Part shown: one piece after another, positions 61,017-64,000 of the stretch
How positions within the stretch are numbered: position 1 is the first letter of the stretch
Layout of the letters: every line of letters starts with the position of its first letter
NCBI RefSeq assembly: GCF_042652645.1
Contig: NZ_JBHSGU010000002.1
Span: forward strand, 124,001-188,000
Reading direction: 5' to 3'
DNA: 64,000 bases
Source: Glaciecola siphonariae
Lineage (GTDB): Bacteria > Pseudomonadota > Gammaproteobacteria > Enterobacterales > Alteromonadaceae
The notes under the pieces: model-generated
Database searches by the model: none
Seen by the model: only the letters and a program-made list of their open reading frames with translations
Told to the model about the DNA's origin: nothing
Position numbers and translations under genes: made by a program

Positions 61017-61172
61017 ATATTTCTGAAATTGTGAATAATAATTTCTATTTAACTCTATTTTTCTATTAATGGGAATTAAATATGATGCTCGTCACGTGCC
61101 GTTGAGCAGGTAAACCATATGAAGTCTTTCATTAAGCAATTATTTAACAGCTCCAAGAAGAGGAATAGAAAC

Positions 61173-61913
61173 ATGAAATTACAAGATAAAGTTGTGCTAG
61201 TCACAGGTGGTAATAGCGGCATTGGTAAAGCAAGTGCTGCATTATTTAAAGCTGAGGGCGCTAAGTTGATTATTACCGGGCGTAATGATAGTGAGCTTAA
61301 GAAAGCGGCTGATGAACTTGGTGTGGATTATTTTCTGGCGGATGCAAGCTCAGTTGCTGAGTCGACAAGCATGGCGGCCTACGTCAAAGAAAAATACGGA
61401 AAGCTTGATGTGTTGTTTGCTAATGCTGGAGTAACGTTAGCGTCACCCACCATGCAAGAGTCAGAAAGCGATTATGACTTGCAGTTTGCTATCAACACAA
61501 AGGGCATTTATTTTGCGGTACAAGCAATATTGCCACTGATGAGTAAAGGTTCAAGCATTATTGTAAATACGAGTTGCCTTAGTGTCATGGGCTCTCCTGG
61601 TATGGCGTCTTACTCGGCGACTAAAGCCGCGGTCCGCTCGTTTGTGCGTACTTGGGCCATTGAGTTTGCCGAAATGGGTATTCGTACAAATGCGGTGAGC
61701 CCAGGGCCCATCAATACGCCTATTTACGCCAAACTTGGTATGCCGCAGGAGCAACTTGAAGAAATGGCAGCTGGCATAGTACAGAAAATCCCTATGGGTC
61801 GGTTTGGTGAGCCTGAGGAAATTGCTAAAGCCGCGCTTTTCCTTGCAAGCGACGACAGCAGCTTTGTTAATGGTATTGAATTGTTCGTAGATGGAGGCAT
61901 GGGGCAGATTTAA
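61173..61913 (+). CDS. Short-chain dehydrogenase/reductase (SDR)
   Basis: 246 residues from ATG 61173 (AGGA upstream); the frame is open to 61119. Classical SDR: cofactor motif VTGGNSGIGKA, NAGV, catalytic Ser in NTSCLSVMGS, YSATK (Tyr and Lys), and PG-xxNTPIY. The acidic residue normally selecting NAD is replaced by TGRND, suggesting NADP preference. Under the divergent LysR gene. Substrate unknown. Confidence 0.93.
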   Translation: MKLQDKVVLVTGGNSGIGKASAALFKAEGAKLIITGRNDSELKKAADELGVDYFLADASSVAESTSMAAYVKEKYGKLDVLFANAGVTLASPTMQESESDYDLQFAINTKGIYFAVQAILPLMSKGSSIIVNTSCLSVMGSPGMASYSATKAAVRSFVRTWAIEFAEMGIRTNAVSPGPINTPIYAKLGMPQEQLEEMAAGIVQKIPMGRFGEPEEIAKAALFLASDDSSFVNGIELFVDGGMGQI

Positions 61914-61931
61914 TCTGCCTTGAATGATTAT

Positions 61932-62312
61932 ATGCGAAGTAGCTTATTGATTGTTTTAATGATGGCGTGCCAATTACAGGCACAAACCCATCAACAAGAG
62001 TCCGTTGTAATAGTAAAAGGTAACGCTTATTTGCATAATGGTGGGGAGGCAAGATTCAACAGTTTGCCCACTTACACATTGCCAGAACGCACAAAACACG
62101 AGGCCTACAGGGTAGGGCGATACAAGTCAATGTCCCACAAATGTCCCACAAAAACCCCATTCACGACCCACTGTCGCCCCATTGGCGCCCCACAAAATAA
62201 ATTTGATGATATTTTATACAGAAAATATTTTGCTAAGCGCTTGAAAAATAAGGTGGTGGACGCTACTGCGGTTCGTCACGTTGTGATTGAACCAGTGACC
62301 CTCGCCTTGTAA
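61932..62312 (+). pseudogene. Chimeric remnant: signal-peptide start joined to a repeat-derived end
   Basis: The frame starts MRSSLLIVLMMACQLQAQTHQ, a good signal peptide, and continues to about residue 70. It then enters low-complexity CCCCAC/CCCACAAA-rich DNA (two TGTCCCACAAA copies near 62131-62155). It ends in the 58-bp repeat (DATAVRHVVIEPVTLAL). The two halves differ in composition, so I read it as a truncated exported-protein gene fused to unrelated DNA. It could still be translated. Confidence 0.5.
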
Positions 62313-62318
62313 GGGCGT
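62261..62318 (+). repeat. Dispersed 58-bp repeat, copy 2
   Basis: Counterpart of 56755-56812 (49 of 58 bases). Same frame, same stop codon position. The flanks beyond it are not alike. Confidence 0.75.
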
Positions 62319-62749
62319 TAGCCCTTGGCGTAAGAGCTCAATTGAGAGAGTGTTTAGAAGCTTAAAATGTGAATGGATACCGTCTTTTGGCTGCTAATTA
62401 GCGAAAGAAGCAAAACGTGATATTGATCATTACCTTATAAAATATGACAACTGGTAACGACCGCATTAATTAAATGATTGGCTACCGCCAGCAAAAACTA
62501 CAAATCTGACTAAATTGGTGTACGGATTGTTGTCGAGTGCATAAAATACTGATTTTGCTTGTAAAATATAAAGCGTTCTTTTTGAGAACACCACATAAAT
62601 TGTCTTAAACCCACGCGCACAGATGAATTTCAACTATTTCCCGCAGACAATGCTTGACCAACGTTATAATATAACATAGCCTCATTTATTCGTAATAGCT
62701 TTACTTACCTTTACTAATAACAACTAACGTTTTCAACGAGCCTCCACAA
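62319..62749. other. Gene-free region before the last TonB receptor
   Basis: 431 AT-rich bases. It contains a palindrome CTCAATTGAG near 62337, a Fur-like TGATATT-G-ATCATTA at 62418-62432 (11 of 14 positions, but about 320 bases from the gene) and a TATAAT at 62665-62670 without a good -35 box. No RNA gene recognised. Confidence 0.4.
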
Positions 62750-64000
62750 ATGACAAAATACATATTGCTTGCACCCTTACTTGCCGTTCCCATGTTGACT
62801 ATTGCACAAACCAACGATGAATCTTCTAGTTCTGATTTTAAAGAGATCGAGAAAATCGAAGTAACGGGCCGCGTTTCAAAATTTGATGTGCCGTTGAGTG
62901 AGACACCTCAAGCTATAAGCATTATTGATGCTAGTGATTTTGAGTTAAAAGGTGCAATTTCGGTTGAAGAGGCTCTTCGATACACGCCATCGGTGCAGGC
63001 TGAGTTATCCGGTCGACAAGGTTTTGATGATTTTTTAATCCGCGGTTTTACTCAGTCGCGCTTTCAGTTTCGTGACGGCCTACGTCTTGATCCAGGTTTT
63101 TTGCAACAACAGGAAGCCTATGGACTTTCTTCCATTGAAGTATTAAAAGGGCCTGCGTCGGTGCTTTATGGGCAAATTGCGCCCGGAGGCTTAGTTAACT
63201 TAAACAGTAAAATCGCCAGTGCTGACGCCATTAAAGAGGTGGGAATTCAAGCTGGTAGTTATGGCTTGCTTCGGGCTTTTGCTGATGTGGGTGGGTCGAT
63301 ATCTGATGATGATTCATGGTCTGTTCGCGCCCCCATTGTGATATCGACCGCGGGTAATGTACAAGACTCCGTGGATGCCGAGCGTCAATTTATTGCGCCG
63401 TCAATTACATGGGCACCCTCTGATGATACTCAGCTTACTTTTTTATCGGTATATCAACGAGATGAATACGATCGCGTTATTGGTTTCCCATTTGAAGGAA
63501 CATTAAGGCCAAATCCAAATGGCGAAATTCCTCAGTCGCGTTTTTTAGGTGAACCCGAAATAGAACCGCTTGAATCTGAGCAATTTCAGGTTGGGTATCA
63601 GCTTCGCCATGCGTTTAGTTCTTCTCTAACGTTCAGATCAAGCATGCGGTACTCAGATTTCGAACTCAATGGTCCGATCGTGCAAGCGCCTCGCCCGGGT
63701 TCAACTACTGAGGTAATTAATCGACGCGGATTTGAATATTTAGCCGATCGAGATTTATTTGCGATTGACAACCAAATTGAAGGCGTAATCGAAAGCGATT
63801 CAATTGAACACCGCTTTGTGATTGGTGCAGACCACCAAAAATATAACGACGAGCAGTCAGGTGATTTATTTGGCCTTGCCCCTATCAGTCTTTTCAACCC
63901 TCAATATGGCGCCCAGCCAGAGCCAATAGGTCCATTTTTTGAAATCAACAACGAGCTCGAAGAGTTAGGTGTCTATTCTCAATACCGCGCTAAAATTAAC
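62750..64000 (+). CDS. TonB-dependent siderophore receptor, 3' truncated by window edge
   Basis: The first 417 residues, open at the window end. Signal peptide MTKYILLAPLLAVPMLTIAQ; KIEVTGRVSKFDVPLSETPQAISIID; plug with LIRGFTQSRFQFRDGLR, SSIEVLKGPASVLYGQIAPGGLVNLNSK; then barrel strands. The plug wording is that of the FhuA/FpvA siderophore class, unlike the two other receptors in this window. Upstream control by Fur is plausible but no strong site is adjacent. Confidence 0.92.
   Translation, partial: MTKYILLAPLLAVPMLTIAQTNDESSSSDFKEIEKIEVTGRVSKFDVPLSETPQAISIIDASDFELKGAISVEEALRYTPSVQAELSGRQGFDDFLIRGFTQSRFQFRDGLRLDPGFLQQQEAYGLSSIEVLKGPASVLYGQIAPGGLVNLNSKIASADAIKEVGIQAGSYGLLRAFADVGGSISDDDSWSVRAPIVISTAGNVQDSVDAERQFIAPSITWAPSDDTQLTFLSVYQRDEYDRVIGFPFEGTLRPNPNGEIPQSRFLGEPEIEPLESEQFQVGYQLRHAFSSSLTFRSSMRYSDFELNGPIVQAPRPGSTTEVINRRGFEYLADRDLFAIDNQIEGVIESDSIEHRFVIGADHQKYNDEQSGDLFGLAPISLFNPQYGAQPEPIGPFFEINNELEELGVYSQYRAKIN

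Noticed and set aside
62418..62432. Fur box upstream of the siderophore-type receptor
   Set aside because: Matches 11 of 14 positions but lies about 320 bases from the start codon with no promoter beside it; chance match in AT-rich DNA is likely.
1..64000. tRNA, rRNA, prophage or integron
   Set aside because: No cloverleaf, rRNA segment, integrase, phage structural gene or attC-like array could be recognised.

Overview
This window reads as a chromosomal segment of a marine gammaproteobacterium of the Alteromonadales (Alteromonadaceae-like; inferred from protein character, not from an rRNA). The signs are three TonB-dependent receptors, a type II DAHP synthase, an IscR-controlled SUF operon, a PhoX phosphatase next to tatABC and a variant PEP-CTERM tail. 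No rRNA, tRNA, CRISPR array or complete insertion sequence was seen. Many genes start with TTG or GTG.

Layout. 0-6.4 kb: 3' part of glrR, then the biotin genes, with bioA divergent from bioB-bioF-bioC-bioD. 6.5-12 kb: a low-molecular-weight phosphatase, BtuC-like and BtuD-like transporter genes separated by an opposing glpK, and a type II DAHP synthase with a clear terminator. 12-17.7 kb, minus strand: a GMC flavoprotein with a Tat-exported small subunit, a DUF1080 lipoprotein (3-ketoglycoside hydrolase family), a DsrE protein and an Atm1-type ABC exporter. 18-22.8 kb: hrpB broken by one missing base, an EEP-family membrane protein and an MscS channel. 23-29.8 kb: iscR, sufB, sufC, sufD, sufS, A-type carrier, sufT and sufE behind two tandem IscR type 1 operators. 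29.8-35.8 kb: a homocysteine methyltransferase, a fatty acid hydroxylase, a Crp/Fnr regulator with a class II aldolase gene that share an operator, and a hipBA module. 36-40.7 kb: PhoX behind a Pho box, tatABC, and a PEP-CTERM-like protein. The Tat system here can serve both PhoX and the GMC complex.

40.8-64 kb is accessory in character. It holds a TetR-controlled hydroxylase, TonB receptor, DUF2855 and exported acetolactate-decarboxylase-like block. A second TetR faces a tightly overlapped operon of TonB receptor, AtuA-family, DUF4387 and MFS genes. Many small regulator-plus-enzyme pairs follow (MarR, YafY/WYL with azoR, LysR with SDR), and a siderophore-type TonB receptor runs off the end. 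This half also carries scars: an RND transporter fragment joined to a LysR fragment, a C-terminal remnant of isocitrate lyase with its terminator, a TetR gene broken in a poly-A tract, and two diverged copies of a 58-bp sequence that ends in a stop codon.

The strongest new leads are the TonB/AtuA/DUF4387/MFS operon with palindromes in its promoter, the Crp/Fnr operator TGTCG-N6-CGACA placed for class II activation of an aldolase gene, and the WYL-regulator operator repeated at azoR. All functions are read from motifs and remembered family sequences; no database search was possible.
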